From positions 6,428,647 to 6,492,646 of the forward strand of contig NC_087067.1 in the NCBI RefSeq assembly GCF_963678635.1: 64,000 nucleotides of DNA. The letters run 5' to 3'. The notes beneath the pieces were generated by a model that saw only the letters and a program-made list of their open reading frames with translations, was not told the DNA's origin and made no database searches. Both the position numbers and the translations under genes were made by a program. Origin of the DNA: Symsagittifera roscoffensis. Taxonomy: Eukaryota; Xenacoelomorpha; Acoela; Convolutidae. Of this stretch, positions 31,961-42,366 are shown piece by piece. The number at the start of each line of letters is the position of its first letter. The stretch's first letter is position 1.

Positions 31961-34900
31961 TGTTGTTGTTGTTGTTAGCCCACGCGGGTCGGGTTGGGCT
32001 CTTCTGTCTCCAGGTCAAGGAACTTAGCAACCTCTACCGGCCGAAGCCACAGGTCTGCTGGGGTGAGTGGGGAGGGGTTTTGGGAGCAGTTGAAAAGGTG
32101 ACATGTTGTGTGGGGGGCAAGGGAACAGGTTGGGCAAAGGTGGGAGATGGAGCTGTCGAGGCGGGATAGGTAAGTGTTAAGGAGCCGGCTGTAGCCAGAC
32201 CGGAGTTGGGAGAGCTTACAGCGCGTGGGACGTGGGAGAGATTTTTCAGAGGGGTCAATCTTTGGGGGAGGGATACAAATAACTTTAGACGGAGGGGTTT
32301 CGGCTAGGAACTTGGTTACAAGGGAGGTATGGTTGTCTTTTAAAATTGGTTTGTAGTAGTTAAAAATAAAAGTGGAGACTTCGTCTCGGTCGTCCAGAAC
32401 TAGAGGGTGGTTTGCGTAGACTGAAAAGTCGGTTAAAATTTTCTGGGTGTCTTCTTTGAAGCAGCTTATAATTGAGGGGCGAAGTAGACGGGGAGGAGGG
32501 GGATGTGAATGTATAAAATTAATGGGATGGTGGGAACGATATGTAGAGATAAAAAATTGAGATGACAGAAGGGTATGGTGGTCTTTGACCGTTAGGATTT
32601 CAGATTCACTGTGCAGGTGGGCAGTTGAACTCATTAGATTTGATCCAGTAACAACGCGAAGGGATTGGTTTTGGGCAACCTGCAGGCAATTTATGGAGGT
32701 GTTACTTGATGCGTGGGACCATGCGGGGGCTGCATAGTCAAGTATGGGGCGAATTAAAGCTTTAAAAGTTAGGAGGAGGGTTTCTTTGGAGTGACCCCAG
32801 GTTGATCCTGCTAATGCCTTCAGGATTCCGATCCTGCGTCTGGCCTTTTCAGCGGATTGTTTGCAGTGAGTGGCAAAACAAAGTGTTGGATCAAATGTCA
32901 CCCCTAAGATTGTTGGATTTTTGTTTAGGGGTAGCGCCTCGTTATTTAAAAGAACACTAGGTGTTTTATTAAATTCTTTGTTATAAGAGGAGAAAAGTGT
33001 AACTGATCCTTTAGAGGACGCGAAACTTAGTTTGCGTGAGGTGAAAAAATCGTAGAGCCTTTTTAGGTAGCTATTGAGGGAGTTTGAGGCGATATCAATA
33101 TTGGAACTGCTTGCGAAGGGGTGGAAATCGTCTGCATACGAAACAAGGTTTACATTATCGGGAGGTGGCGGTGCATCATGGACATAAAAATTGAAGAGTG
33201 TGGGTGATAAAACAGAACCTTGGGGTACGCCACAGTGGATTATTCGATGGGGGGATGTGTGTTCACGGAATGAGGTGGCAGCCTGTCGACCATTAAGGTA
33301 ATTACTTAGCCAGCGGACTAGACTTCTTGGGAGGGGAGTGTCATGAACGAGTTCCACAAGTGAGCGATGACACACCATGTCGAAAGCCTTAGATAAGTCA
33401 AGTGTGGCCAGTACCGTACGTTTAGGGGGGCGATTTTGGTTAAAACCGTCTGAAATGTAAAATTCGAGAGTGGAGAGAGCTGTGGTGGTGGAGTGAAAAG
33501 GGCGGAAGCCGTGTTGGTGTTTGGCGTTGGGGAGATGTTTGGTAAAGATGGGGTGAACGAGCCTCTCCAGAATTTTAACTGCTGGGCAGAGTAAGGATAT
33601 AGGTCTGTAAGATGTTGATTGTTTAAGATCCTTATTGGGCTTTGGAAGCGGTGCAATTTTTGAATTTTTCCAAATTTGGGGGATAATGTTTTCGGACAAA
33701 GAGATATTAAAAAGGTATGTTAAGTATTGAGTAGCAAGTGGGCCGAGATGTTTAAGATGTATATTACAGAGGCCGTCGGGACCTAGCGCTCGCGATGGTT
33801 TGCTGTCTGCAATGGCTTGTTTAGTATTTTCAGGGGTAAAAATTGGGCTGTCTGACAGTGGTAGTTTGGCAATTTTTCTTCTCGTTATACGAAGGAGTTT
33901 GTCAGAGGCGTGGGGTCTGGCATTGGTGAATTGTTTGTTAAAAGAGCTGGTAATATCACGAGGTGAGTGTATGGGTTTAGAGCCAAAAGTAATGGGGTGT
34001 CTTCCTGCCACGGGCTTAGATCCATTTAAGGAGCGTACCACTTTCCAGAACTTTCTGGCACCAGTGCGGTAGTCGCAAGTCCGGAGGAATTCTCGCCATT
34101 TATTTTCTTTGTCCTTTGCTGTCTGTTTCATGAGTCTACAGTTCAGTTGGGATATGACTTCTGGGGGGAGATTTTGTTTTCGGCTTAAATCTCTTTCGGC
34201 GGCTAGGGCAGTGGACTCGGGGGAAAGAGAGGGAGTGAAGTGGCGAATACGGCCAGCGGGGATGTGGTGGCGTGCTGCCCTGAGCACCAGGTCCCTCAAG
34301 AATTTCTCTCCAGCGGCAACTCCGGAAGGTGGAACCGCTGAAAAGAAACCCTCCTCAATTTCCTCTGTGAATTTGATCCAATCTGCTTTTAAAAAATTTA
34401 CAAAAGTCCTTTTAGGCGAAAAATTTATAAAATCATCCAAGGGTAGTTCTAGAAGAATGGGTAGGTGATCTGATCCTAGAGATTTAATTGGGGTCCATGA
34501 TGTGGAGAGTAAGAGCGATTGGGATGCGAGGGAAATATCTGGTGACGAGAGTTGGTTTTCTGAGTTAAAAGGGACTCTGGTTTGTGTGTCATCATTTAAT
34601 GGAGCAAAGGTGGATTCGGTTATTTCATTGCTAAGTACAGAGCCGCGTTGATCTTCCTCGATGTTGGAGTTCCATAGTTGTGAATGTGCGTTGGCATCTC
34701 CGAGTACTAAGGCGTCCCCAGGTTCAAGTAGTTCGGCAAGGGACGCAGAGTAACCAGGGGGACAGCTCGAGCGAGGGGGGATGTAGAAATTATAAATACG
34801 AAGCTTGGATGAACTGGCTACCACTGATATGCCCATAGCCTCTAGTGTTCCATCGTTGTTAATATTTATTTCTTCGTATTGTATCGACTCATGTATGGCT

Positions 34901-35735
34901 ATGAGAAGACCGCCCCCTTCTTTTTCTCGATCTTTTCTAATTAAAGTGTAGTGTGAGCCAAGTGAGGGGTTTCGAGATTTCTTTCTTAATTTAGTTTCTT
35001 GGAAGACAGCAATATGAATTTGATTTTGAGATAAGAAAGCAGCAATTTCGGGTGCTTTTCCGGAGATACCGTTGCAATTAAATTGAAGGATTTTTAAAAG
35101 GCCTTTGGCAGGGTGTGGTGAACTATTTACATTATTAACAGCAGTATGATTAAAATGGTTGTTTGAACTTGAGTTATTTACACTATTTACACGATTACGA
35201 TTTGCGCGATTTTGGGAGGAGGAATTATTATTCGAGGAGGTGGGAAGGGTGGGAGGGGGAGGGGGGTTAGGGAGGTGGGGTTGGGGGGCGGTTAGGGAAG
35301 TTGAACAAGTTTGGGAGTTGGGGGTGGTCAAGTTAGAGGACCTGGTGCCTGGGGGAGGTAAAATGTAGGTAGAGGTACAGGTAGGGCAATAGTAGTCAAG
35401 GTGGTGTTGGTTAAGGTGGGTAAGACCACTACATTTAAGGTGAATGTAACCACAGATGTGGCACCAGACGCTGGGCTGGGTGCGTTTGATGCGGAAAGAG
35501 CAAGGGGAGCAAAAGTAAGGCCCTGGACCAGGGTTTGGATTAATGCCGGAGCGGAGTAGTAGTATAAGGATGAGCAGACGGAGCAGCCTGGCCGGCTTCA
35601 GACGCTCCGTAACCGAAAACCCGGAGACTTCGGAGCTTCTCCCGACCCAATGGGAGGGGGGGCTTGACGCCATTTGCATCTTGGTGGGGCCCAAGATGTC
35701 GGATCCACCACTGGAAGGCGGCGTCGTCTGGATCC
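31961..35735 (-). mobile_element. full-length-looking LINE in an intron of the MIA2/MIA3-like gene
   Basis: A 3,775-bp minus-strand insertion with a single long ORF (endonuclease plus RT), a short CAA-repeat 3' tail at 31,961-31,978, and direct repeats of 234-235 bp on both sides. The flanks are identical outside a homopolymer, which indicates a very recent insertion. It has the host gene's orientation. The clade was not assigned. An N-terminal zinc finger, an APE-type endonuclease and an RT in one ORF fit the CR1/L2/Jockey side of LINEs. Confidence 0.85.
31975..35679 (-). CDS. LINE polyprotein: 2A-like motif, zinc finger, APE endonuclease, reverse transcriptase
   Basis: The first ATG inside the element (35,679) gives 1,234 codons. 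The frame also runs out into the flanking repeat, which is not part of the element. Residues about 29-42 are hydrophobic Leu-rich, followed by GINPNPGP at about 45-52, resembling the 2A-type end NPGP but lacking its Asp-x-Glu. A Cys/His-rich PHD-like finger follows at about 57-102 (CSPC, CHIC, CPTC). The endonuclease is at about 192-430 (QFNCNG, FQETK, GDANAHS, SDHLP). The RT is at about 600-900 (ATLDLSKAFD, GVPQGSVLSP, YADD). It ends in a Cys/His motif (CPTCSLAPHTTCHLFNC). No stop or frameshift is seen, so the copy may be competent. Confidence 0.9.
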   Translation of the reverse strand: MQMASSPPSHWVGRSSEVSGFSVTERLKPARLLRLLILILLLRSGINPNPGPGPYFCSPCSFRIKRTQPSVWCHICGYIHLKCSGLTHLNQHHLDYYCPTCTSTYILPPPGTRSSNLTTPNSQTCSTSLTAPQPHLPNPPPPPTLPTSSNNNSSSQNRANRNRVNSVNNSSSNNHFNHTAVNNVNSSPHPAKGLLKILQFNCNGISGKAPEIAAFLSQNQIHIAVFQETKLRKKSRNPSLGSHYTLIRKDREKEGGGLLIAIHESIQYEEININNDGTLEAMGISVVASSSKLRIYNFYIPPRSSCPPGYSASLAELLEPGDALVLGDANAHSQLWNSNIEEDQRGSVLSNEITESTFAPLNDDTQTRVPFNSENQLSSPDISLASQSLLLSTSWTPIKSLGSDHLPILLELPLDDFINFSPKRTFVNFLKADWIKFTEEIEEGFFSAVPPSGVAAGEKFLRDLVLRAARHHIPAGRIRHFTPSLSPESTALAAERDLSRKQNLPPEVISQLNCRLMKQTAKDKENKWREFLRTCDYRTGARKFWKVVRSLNGSKPVAGRHPITFGSKPIHSPRDITSSFNKQFTNARPHASDKLLRITRRKIAKLPLSDSPIFTPENTKQAIADSKPSRALGPDGLCNIHLKHLGPLATQYLTYLFNISLSENIIPQIWKNSKIAPLPKPNKDLKQSTSYRPISLLCPAVKILERLVHPIFTKHLPNAKHQHGFRPFHSTTTALSTLEFYISDGFNQNRPPKRTVLATLDLSKAFDMVCHRSLVELVHDTPLPRSLVRWLSNYLNGRQAATSFREHTSPHRIIHCGVPQGSVLSPTLFNFYVHDAPPPPDNVNLVSYADDFHPFASSSNIDIASNSLNSYLKRLYDFFTSRKLSFASSKGSVTLFSSYNKEFNKTPSVLLNNEALPLNKNPTILGVTFDPTLCFATHCKQSAEKARRRIGILKALAGSTWGHSKETLLLTFKALIRPILDYAAPAWSHASSNTSINCLQVAQNQSLRVVTGSNLMSSTAHLHSESEILTVKDHHTLLSSQFFISTYRSHHPINFIHSHPPPPRLLRPSIISCFKEDTQKILTDFSVYANHPLVLDDRDEVSTFIFNYYKPILKDNHTSLVTKFLAETPPSKVICIPPPKIDPSEKSLPRPTRCKLSQLRSGYSRLLNTYLSRLDSSISHLCPTCSLAPHTTCHLFNCSQNPSPLTPADLWLRPVEVAKFLDLETEEPNPTRVG

Positions 35736-35970
35736 TGTTAACCATTCTACCCCTATTGCAAAAAGCGTATATGCTTAACTGTTCAATTCTTTCTGAACAA
35801 GGGGGATATTTGTTACAAGGTACCATAGGGGGGGGGGGGGGGGTAGTTAACAAGATCTGAAATATCGTATATATTGGATATATTCACATTAAAAATAGAA
35901 CAGTGCATGTGGAACAAAGTATAAGAGACTAATGCAATTATCTGACGTGATCACTGCCTATTAGCACAGT
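35736..35970. repeat. 234-bp direct repeat, 5' flank copy of LINE
   Basis: The second copy of 31,727-31,960. Two more G in the homopolymer is the only difference seen. It starts at TGTTAAC, directly at the LINE 5' end. Confidence 0.85.
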
Positions 35971-36006
35971 AATGAATGATCTATAGAACATACAAATTGT
36001 TCATAC

Positions 36007-36230
36007 CGTATATGCTGCCATCATGAAATTGTCGAACATTCCGTTGTGATTGGCTGGATTGAATGCATGCATGGGATCCCCTGGCATTCCATGTGGGGGC
36101 ATCATCATGTGTGGGGGCGCCCCTCCATTGGCCCCTGGGTGGTGAGGAGGAGGGGGCATGCCCATCATCGGCAAGAAAGGGGGAGGGGGCGGCAACATGG
36201 GCATGGAAGTGTCGAATCCCATCCACTCGT
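36007..36230 (-). CDS. MIA2/MIA3-like exon o: Pro/Met-rich domain
   Basis: 224 bases, acceptor TTGTGTTCAG and donor ACG|GTATGA. Reads MPMLPPPPPFLPMMGMPPPP and further Pro/His/Met repeats, then HNGMFDNFMMAAYT. A C-terminal Pro-rich domain of this kind binds the COPII coat in TANGO1/cTAGE5. If unspliced, a stop follows two codons later (36,001-36,003). Confidence 0.6.
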
Positions 36231-37179
36231 CTGAACACAAACACACAACAACTTGATCATATGAAGTACGCGCTAGAGTCAAACTGATACAATAGCAGTT
36301 ATCTACCACCTCGAAATAACTCCCGACCACCCAACCAAATATAAAAATACATCGTTATTTAAGACAAATGACAACTAAAAAATAACGTTTTATTTTTATT
36401 ATAAAAAAGTTCGTTCGTCTATTAATTGATCAGCCACATACACAGATCATGGTTACAAAACGATTTGTTTTTCCTTTTTTAATTCTCATCAATAGCCATG
36501 TATTGAAGATTTCACCCTGGCTCAGTAAACAACTCGCCTAAATGAAAAATCACAAGTGCTAACCAGAAGATTCACAACCATTAACCAGAAGATTTACCCG
36601 TTTGATACCTGGATTGCTAATTAGTAGCCCATATACCCACCCGCTCAAATTAATAGGCATATAAATTTTTAGCATGTTCTTATTTGATTTACCTTCAAAC
36701 GACACGTTTCTCTCGCGGTTTTCATCTGTCAAATTCAAGCAATTTTATAATTTAGATGTAAAATAGAAAAAGCATTGCTCCGCAAAAATTAACGAAGTAA
36801 AAATGAGCTTCTTTGGCCTTTGGAGGATTTTTTTAACGGAAAACATGAAGCTCTACCAGTACATATAAGCTACAACGCCGTTCATGAAAGGAACGAGTGT
36901 TGTAGCTTATAAAAACCCTTTCATTAGTAATTCGAAACATTAAAAATTATTTCAAAGGGTCTGCACGAAACAACCCTCTTAGAAATTGTAAATTTCTGCA
37001 AATAGTCAAGCAAATAAATATGAAGCGAGATGTGTGAGGAGCATAACGCGCCATTAAAGCTGTCTGGCCGAAACGTGTCTCATTTATTTCAAAATTTTCT
37101 TAAAGTGCGAAAAAAACCAGTCTGCATTTTCGCTAATCAGACTAAATTAATACAACAGATGCGACGCAAAAAACCTGAC
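36231..37179. other. intron stretch with a strong hairpin
   Basis: Intron of the MIA2/MIA3-like gene. A hairpin is at 36,865-36,910. Nothing else is recognised. Confidence 0.5.
36865..36910. repeat. hairpin, 12-bp perfect arms
   Basis: ATAAGCTACAAC and GTTGTAGCTTAT flank a loop that itself contains GTTC...GAAC. Confidence 0.75.
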
Positions 37180-37580
37180 ACAGAGCGAAGTATGCATGCA
37201 TAAATATGACCGATTATGCTACAGGAAAAACTGAAAGAGTAAAACTTTGAGTCTACATAATTTCTGAAGTGACGCACGCCAATTATGAGTCTACATAATT
37301 GGTAAGTTACGCAAGGCAATTATGACCCAGTAGCAGTACCATCCAATTTGAAAAAAAAATTTACCAAGTAACATGCCTAAATTTATAGAGCGGACGCATT
37401 TGAACTAGTGTACGAAAAAGTTCATTAAAAACATCCGACCCTGCCCAGGTTCGAAACCTCTTATTTTGTTACAGGTTTCCTTCCCTACCTCTACGCTATA
37501 GATCCATGATACCTTGAAGCTAAAGTGCTATTTGTATAATAGTCTGTGTTAATATCCGTAGCATTGGCTGTACTTGATAG
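37180..37580 (-). repeat. dispersed repeat with tRNA-like SINE, copy 1
   Basis: About 400 bases match 38,198-38,610 in order: AAATATGACCGAT, GAGTCTACATAATT, GAGCGGACGCATTT, ACATCCGACCCT. On the minus strand it carries a tRNA-like unit with A-box-like TAGCGTAGAGGTAGGG and B-box-like GGTTTCGAACCTGG. Confidence 0.65.
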
Positions 37581-38197
37581 CTGGTTATTGATCTTATGCA
37601 CATACTGCAATAAAAGAACATTTTCAAAACGAATACTAATATTTGCGACTTAGTTGGAAAAAAGAGGGTTCATACTACCACACAAGCTTTGCTTGAGAAA
37701 AAAAAGGTTGAAAAGATACCCTAAAAATTTCTGAACAATTTAATTGAAAAAATAACTATAAACAATAACCTGAAAAGCTGAAAAAGATACAGCTACAAAA
37801 ACTTCATGGGTGTGTAGAAAAAAAGTTCAAAAACAGCCTTAAAAAGAATTGAAAATCAATTACCTGTTGTCTTTGTTTTAGCAAAAAAAAAAAAAGCCAT
37901 CTTCACGTCGTTTTTTACACTTAATAAAGTTTTATAGAAAAGAAAATACTTTCATAAATCTAATAAGAACAACTTTAAGAACATAATATATACACTCATA
38001 AAGATTTTTGCTCGTCACTTTTTCGATAAAACAAACCAAATTTGAGAAAATTGGATCAATAAATAATTTTTCTTTTCCGCTGGGAAATCTGAAAAATAAA
38101 CTCTACTTTTGAAACTGAAGTCATTAAAATCTTTTAGTGCTATTTGCACACTTTTGGTTAGCAAAATTTGCATTGCTTAGAGAAAATTAAATTGAAC
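37581..38197. other. intron stretch between two repeat copies
   Basis: AT-rich. A segment with TTTGCGACTTAG and ACACAAGCTTTGC near 37,645-37,690 recurs near 38,690 and 43,670. No gene. Confidence 0.5.
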
Positions 38198-38610
38198 ACA
38201 GAGGCGAAGTTGCACTTCGCATACACAAGCAAAATATGACCGATAACGCTACTGGGAAAAACTGAATGAGTAAAATTCTGAGTCTACAAAACTTTTTAAG
38301 TGCCGCACACCAATTATGAGTCTACATAATTGCTAAGTGACGCAAGCTTATTATGATGCATTAGCAGTACCAGTCAATTTGAAAAAAAAACTTACCAACA
38401 AACATACCTCAATTTTTAGAGCGGACGCATTTTAACTAGTATACGAAAAAGTTAATTAAAAACATCCGACCCTTTCCAGGTTCGAACCCTCTTATTTTGT
38501 TGCTGGTCGCCTTCCCTACCTCTACGCTACAGATCCATGATAGTTGGAAGCTAAAGTGCTATTTGTCATATAATAGTCTGTGTTAATATCTTTAGCATTG
38601 GCTGTACTTA
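38198..38610 (-). repeat. dispersed repeat with tRNA-like SINE, copy 2
   Basis: Matches 37,180-37,580. Its B-box-like GGGTTCGAACCTGG and A-box-like TAGCGTAGAGGTAGGG are closer to consensus than in copy 1. Confidence 0.65.
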
Positions 38611-38633
38611 ATAGCTTGTTTAAGTACAGCCAA
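38598..38633. repeat. hairpin, 14-bp arms
   Basis: TTGGCTGTACTTAA and TTAAGTACAGCCAA flank an 8-base loop. Confidence 0.7.
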
Positions 38634-39475
38634 CGCTTAATAGGCGGCACTCAATAGCTTGATATTGGTTATCGATCAAAATGAACAATATTTGCGACTT
38701 AGATTGAAAAAAAGACAGTTAATACTATAACACAAGCTTTGCAGTTTTTTGCAGTTGTTTGAATTTTGAAAAATTTGATTCCAAAAAGGCGCTAAAACAC
38801 TCAAACTTAACTATTGTTACCCAAGTAAAATTAAGTTTTTACGTTTTAAATTAAGCTATTATAAGCTTTTATGCAATTAAAATGAAACAAAAAATTAAAA
38901 CAGACTGGGAAAAATTTCTCGAAATAATATGGTTCGAATCACGACTGTAAGGGCTTTACTATGATATATCACTCAACCCAGTCCGATCATTACTTGTGGT
39001 ACCTGATTTTGCGTGGAAAACAAAGAACTAAAACACACCCGAATACAAAGTTCCTCCCCATTTTCAATGGTCGCAATAATAAATTCCAAACAATATCAAA
39101 CCGCATAAAAAATTAATTTTGATCGTGAAAAACCAAACGATCTAAATAAGTGTCATCATTTCGTTCATTGACACTTGGCAAATGAAACTTTAGTTTGCTC
39201 AATAACACTCAGTTAGTTGAACATTTAGTCGAGTGTGCATTAACCATCCGAAGTATGAACCAGCCGTAAATAATGTCATTTGAAACAAGCTAGCATAAAT
39301 GTAACAATCGTTACACACTTTCATAACTGCTACTCATTTGCTAAAAAAAACTATTATGTAACAGTTACACATTTTTTAGATCCAATGCGAACACCTCCTG
39401 CTATTCGCATATTAACCAGCTGCCCTTTCCAAACTGCATTATTATCTTTCTCCATGAACATATCATATCGCTCAC
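38634..39475. other. intron stretch
   Basis: No coding signal or named element. Intron of the MIA2/MIA3-like gene. Confidence 0.5.
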
Positions 39476-39553
39476 CGGTATATGTCGGCGAACTGGAGCG
39501 CCTGTTCCTGGTCTTTCTTGAACTTTGGTTACCCGAAGACTTCCTAGCGCCCT
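39476..39553 (-). CDS. MIA2/MIA3-like exon n: Ser/Arg linker
   Basis: Seventy-eight bases, acceptor GTTTCAG and donor ACCG|GTGAGC. Reads GARKSSGNQSSRKTRNRRSS. The 5' and 3' phases (2 in, 1 out) match the neighbours. The frame continues past the donor, so the 3' boundary rests on the splice consensus. Confidence 0.5.
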
Positions 39554-39896
39554 CTGAAACAAACCCATACACCATAAAAAAGAAATACTTCGCTAAAAAA
39601 CCACTTGCGCAAATGAACTATACAAAATACGGGGTTCAATCAGCAAAAGTTCGCTACTCGCTGATACGAAATTGTGGCTCCGTTTTACACTTCCGGACAA
39701 ATTTATTAAAATGAAGATTAAGCATGCAATTTGGTCATCAAGGTCACGCAGAAAAAAATGTCCATAAACTTGGTACAGTTGGTAATTAAGTGAAAAAATA
39801 CTAGTTTTCCTAAAATACCGAACGAAAATACCTCTTACATTGCTGATTTCATTCATGGATGATGATTCATGGATGTATGACCATCGAACTTCATAC

Positions 39897-39976
39897 CTTT
39901 TGACCTGGAGGTGGAGGACCCTTTGGGAGCGGGTGATTCCTCATCCGGAACGCTGTCGGCATCCACGTGCGTCAGT
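39897..39976 (-). CDS. MIA2/MIA3-like exon m: polar linker
   Basis: Eighty bases, acceptor ATATTTAG and donor AAAG|GTATGA. Reads LTHVDADSVPDEESPAPKG and a Ser-rich end. Leaves phase 1. Confidence 0.5.
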
Positions 39977-40219
39977 CTAAATATTAATTGTTTAAAATTT
40001 GCTCCAGAAGGCAATTAAAAATTACATTTGAAACAGGTGAAAAGGTTTAGCGGACAGGATTCAAAGAGTTCAATTGATTTCAGTTAATATTGCGGTTTCA
40101 ATGTTGAATCTCATATTTTGTTCGAAACGTTCTTGGTAAAAATAATTATACAATTTCGCAACCAGAAACACTGAAACCAATAAAACTCACCAGCAGAAAT
40201 TGAAAACGTTTGTTTTTAC

Positions 40220-40287
40220 CTTTTCCTTAGAATGTCATTATCTCGTTGCATCAGCTGCAGTTTCTGCTCCAGTTTACGCGAGTTGAT
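40220..40287 (-). CDS. MIA2/MIA3-like exon l: end of coiled coil
   Basis: Sixty-eight bases, acceptor TTTTTCAG and donor AAAG|GTAAAA. Reads INSRKLEQKLQLMQRDNDIL. Leaves phase 2. Confidence 0.6.
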
Positions 40288-40422
40288 CTGAAAAAGAAAC
40301 CAGCAAAAAATGACTGGACGAAAGGATTGCGAGTATAATGAAATCTTAGTGGCAGCACGACTAATTGCAGATTTAGATTTCTTAGTGCTTTTTTGTTCTT
40401 GAATTGGGCGCATACTGCCTAC

Positions 40423-40519
40423 CCATGATGTGTGAAGTGACTTTTCCAGTTTGGAGATGTCTTCCTTATTTCTAGCCTCCGTCGTCTCCAGAAGCGCCCG
40501 CATCTCTTCCGCCTGTTGT
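40423..40519 (-). CDS. MIA2/MIA3-like exon k: coiled coil
   Basis: Ninety-seven bases, acceptor TTTGCAG and donor TGG|GTAGGC. Reads QQAEEMRALLETTEARNKED and ends in HTSW, where vertebrate homologues have a His-x-x-Trp. Confidence 0.6.
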
Positions 40520-41374
40520 CTGCAAATATAAAACCACGGTCCATTATTCTGCAAGCTTGATCTTATCGATATAAAGAGCCCATGTCTTCTAGTTCCTTCC
40601 TTATCCTTTGGAAAAACTTTCTACTGACTTTCTGTATTTCCGCTATTTTTTAACATTCAATGATTTTTCCAAATAAGACTTGTACTGAAATTTCTGATTG
40701 CTCAGCCCAAGTCCAGTTTTTTTGTCAAATCGCAGCCAACAGGCAGTAAGAATTGACTTCGCTCGCATAAACTGACGGATGTGTTTTTAGTACTAGAAAA
40801 TTCTTGGTGACAGGAGTCAATTATTTATCGGCGCTTTAATACAGCATCATTGATCTTACTAATTAGTACAGTGAACCAGATTCAAAAACATAGCCCACTG
40901 GCAGTTGAAAAAGAAAAATGAACGCAAGGAATCAGAAAAAAAAAACTGACTTGTTTTTTTGAAAAAACTTGTACTTTCGAATTTTAAAGAATAAATAACT
41001 GTCTTTTAAGCTCTTTGAATTTCACGAACAATTATGATGGACGCTTTTTTGATAAAATTAATCCATTTTGAGAGCACTGAGCTAATACACTATAATCCTT
41101 TTTTGAAAATTAGAAGTCGATCATGTTTCTTAGTGACCTTTACACTTTTGCTGTTCGATAGTGGAGTTTGCCTCCTTTTAACGAAGGAAATGAAGTGAAC
41201 TTAACTAAAAATCAAATTGGAGAAAATCAAAATTGAACGTGAAATTGAGCGTGAACAAATTTTAGAACTTTTTCCTGAAAAAAAAAACAAAAAAAATCAC
41301 CAAGACCTATATAAGAGTCTTTAATACGTTCATGACTCTTATAAAAGAAACAAGATTCAAGTGAAAAAACTGAC
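40520..41374. other. intron stretch with dispersed repeat
   Basis: The part from about 40,885 to 41,345 shares blocks with 46,608-46,930 and 52,333-52,830 (ACATAGCCCACTGGCAGTTG, CTGACTTGTTTT, CTATATAAGAGTCTTTA). It is a dispersed, non-coding repeat family. Confidence 0.55.
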
Positions 41375-41509
41375 TTGTATGACAGTGAGCTCTCGGTGGC
41401 CGAGTGCTTGACTGTTTCGGCCGTGCTCAGCAAATGGTTGATTTGGAACTTCTGTTGTTGCATCTCTCCTATCTCCTTTCTCAACTCCGCCTCTGTCGAT
41501 TTCCATAAC
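41375..41509 (-). CDS. MIA2/MIA3-like exon j: coiled coil
   Basis: 135 bases, acceptor TTTTTAAG (weak) and donor ACAA|GTCAGT. Reads LWKSTEAELRKEIGEMQQQK and a Ser/Thr-rich end. The phase fits both neighbours. Confidence 0.55.
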
Positions 41510-42229
41510 CTTAAAAACGTGAAACCATTGAAAAGTATAACAATTATAATTTCAAGCTAGAAACTTATAGCCAAATATTGTATGAAATTGTTTGGCGAAG
41601 TCCAATTTTGGCTGACCAATTCTGAATTTTTGTACATGCGCCTTAGATGCCAATACAGATTAATTTTGAGTCATTGAGGCAAAAAAGCATATTCGAACCG
41701 CGGCTCCGAAATTTCGAGTAAAAAGAGTCTTTTTGGGTCTTATGCATAATGAGAAAATCAGTTTCACTGCCAAGCGACTTCTTTTCAGTAGTCTTTACTA
41801 CCTAAACCCTCCCCACTTTACACTAGCCTCAAATTTACTACAAAACTGCGTATAAATAGTAAATATGTTTAGTCAGCTTAGGAGATATGGATGAAATTAC
41901 AAATTTTCAACAAATTCTAAAAAACATTAAAAAAAAATCTTTTCCTGATAGCGAAAAAAGCATGCATAGCTAGGGTAGGGGTTTGTGGGTCATATGGCCC
42001 CGTTGTCTATCCTCTCCGAGTCTCATTTTAAAAATTACTTATAACGATGAATTGCCAAATTTATGTAACGAATGACCGGAGAAATTTTTCTTTCTTTCAT
42101 TCTTTCTAGTAACTAGTATATTAATTAGACCAAATGCCAAACTTAATTACAATCGGACAAGAAGAACAATTGAATTAGTAATAAATCGGGGGCGGTGGGG
42201 ACGGGGCAAAGGAGCTTATTTTTTTTTAC
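41510..42229. other. intron stretch
   Basis: AT-rich, with no gene. A tRNA-like phrase (TATTCGAACCGCGGC) near 41,691 hints at a SINE remnant. Confidence 0.45.
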
Positions 42230-42314
42230 CTCTGAACCACTTCGAATTCAATAGTCTTCTTCCCCAGTCGTTTCTCACTCTCATTCTGTTTACTCTCAGC
42301 CGACACTGCACGAG
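42230..42314 (-). CDS. MIA2/MIA3-like exon i: coiled coil
   Basis: Eighty-five bases, acceptor TTGTTGCAG and donor AGAG|GTAAAA. Completes Ala of exon h and reads AESKQNESEKRLGKKTIEFE. Leaves phase 2. A MITE inserted about 50 bases into the upstream intron, at 42,367. Confidence 0.6.
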
Positions 42315-42366
42315 CTGCAACAAAACAAAGCATCTCATTTTAAATGACGAACAAAAACTATTTGTA

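Noticed and set aside
37435-38545. Pair of tRNA genes on the minus strand
   Set aside because: The B box is good but both copies lie inside a 400-bp dispersed repeat, so they are SINE heads.
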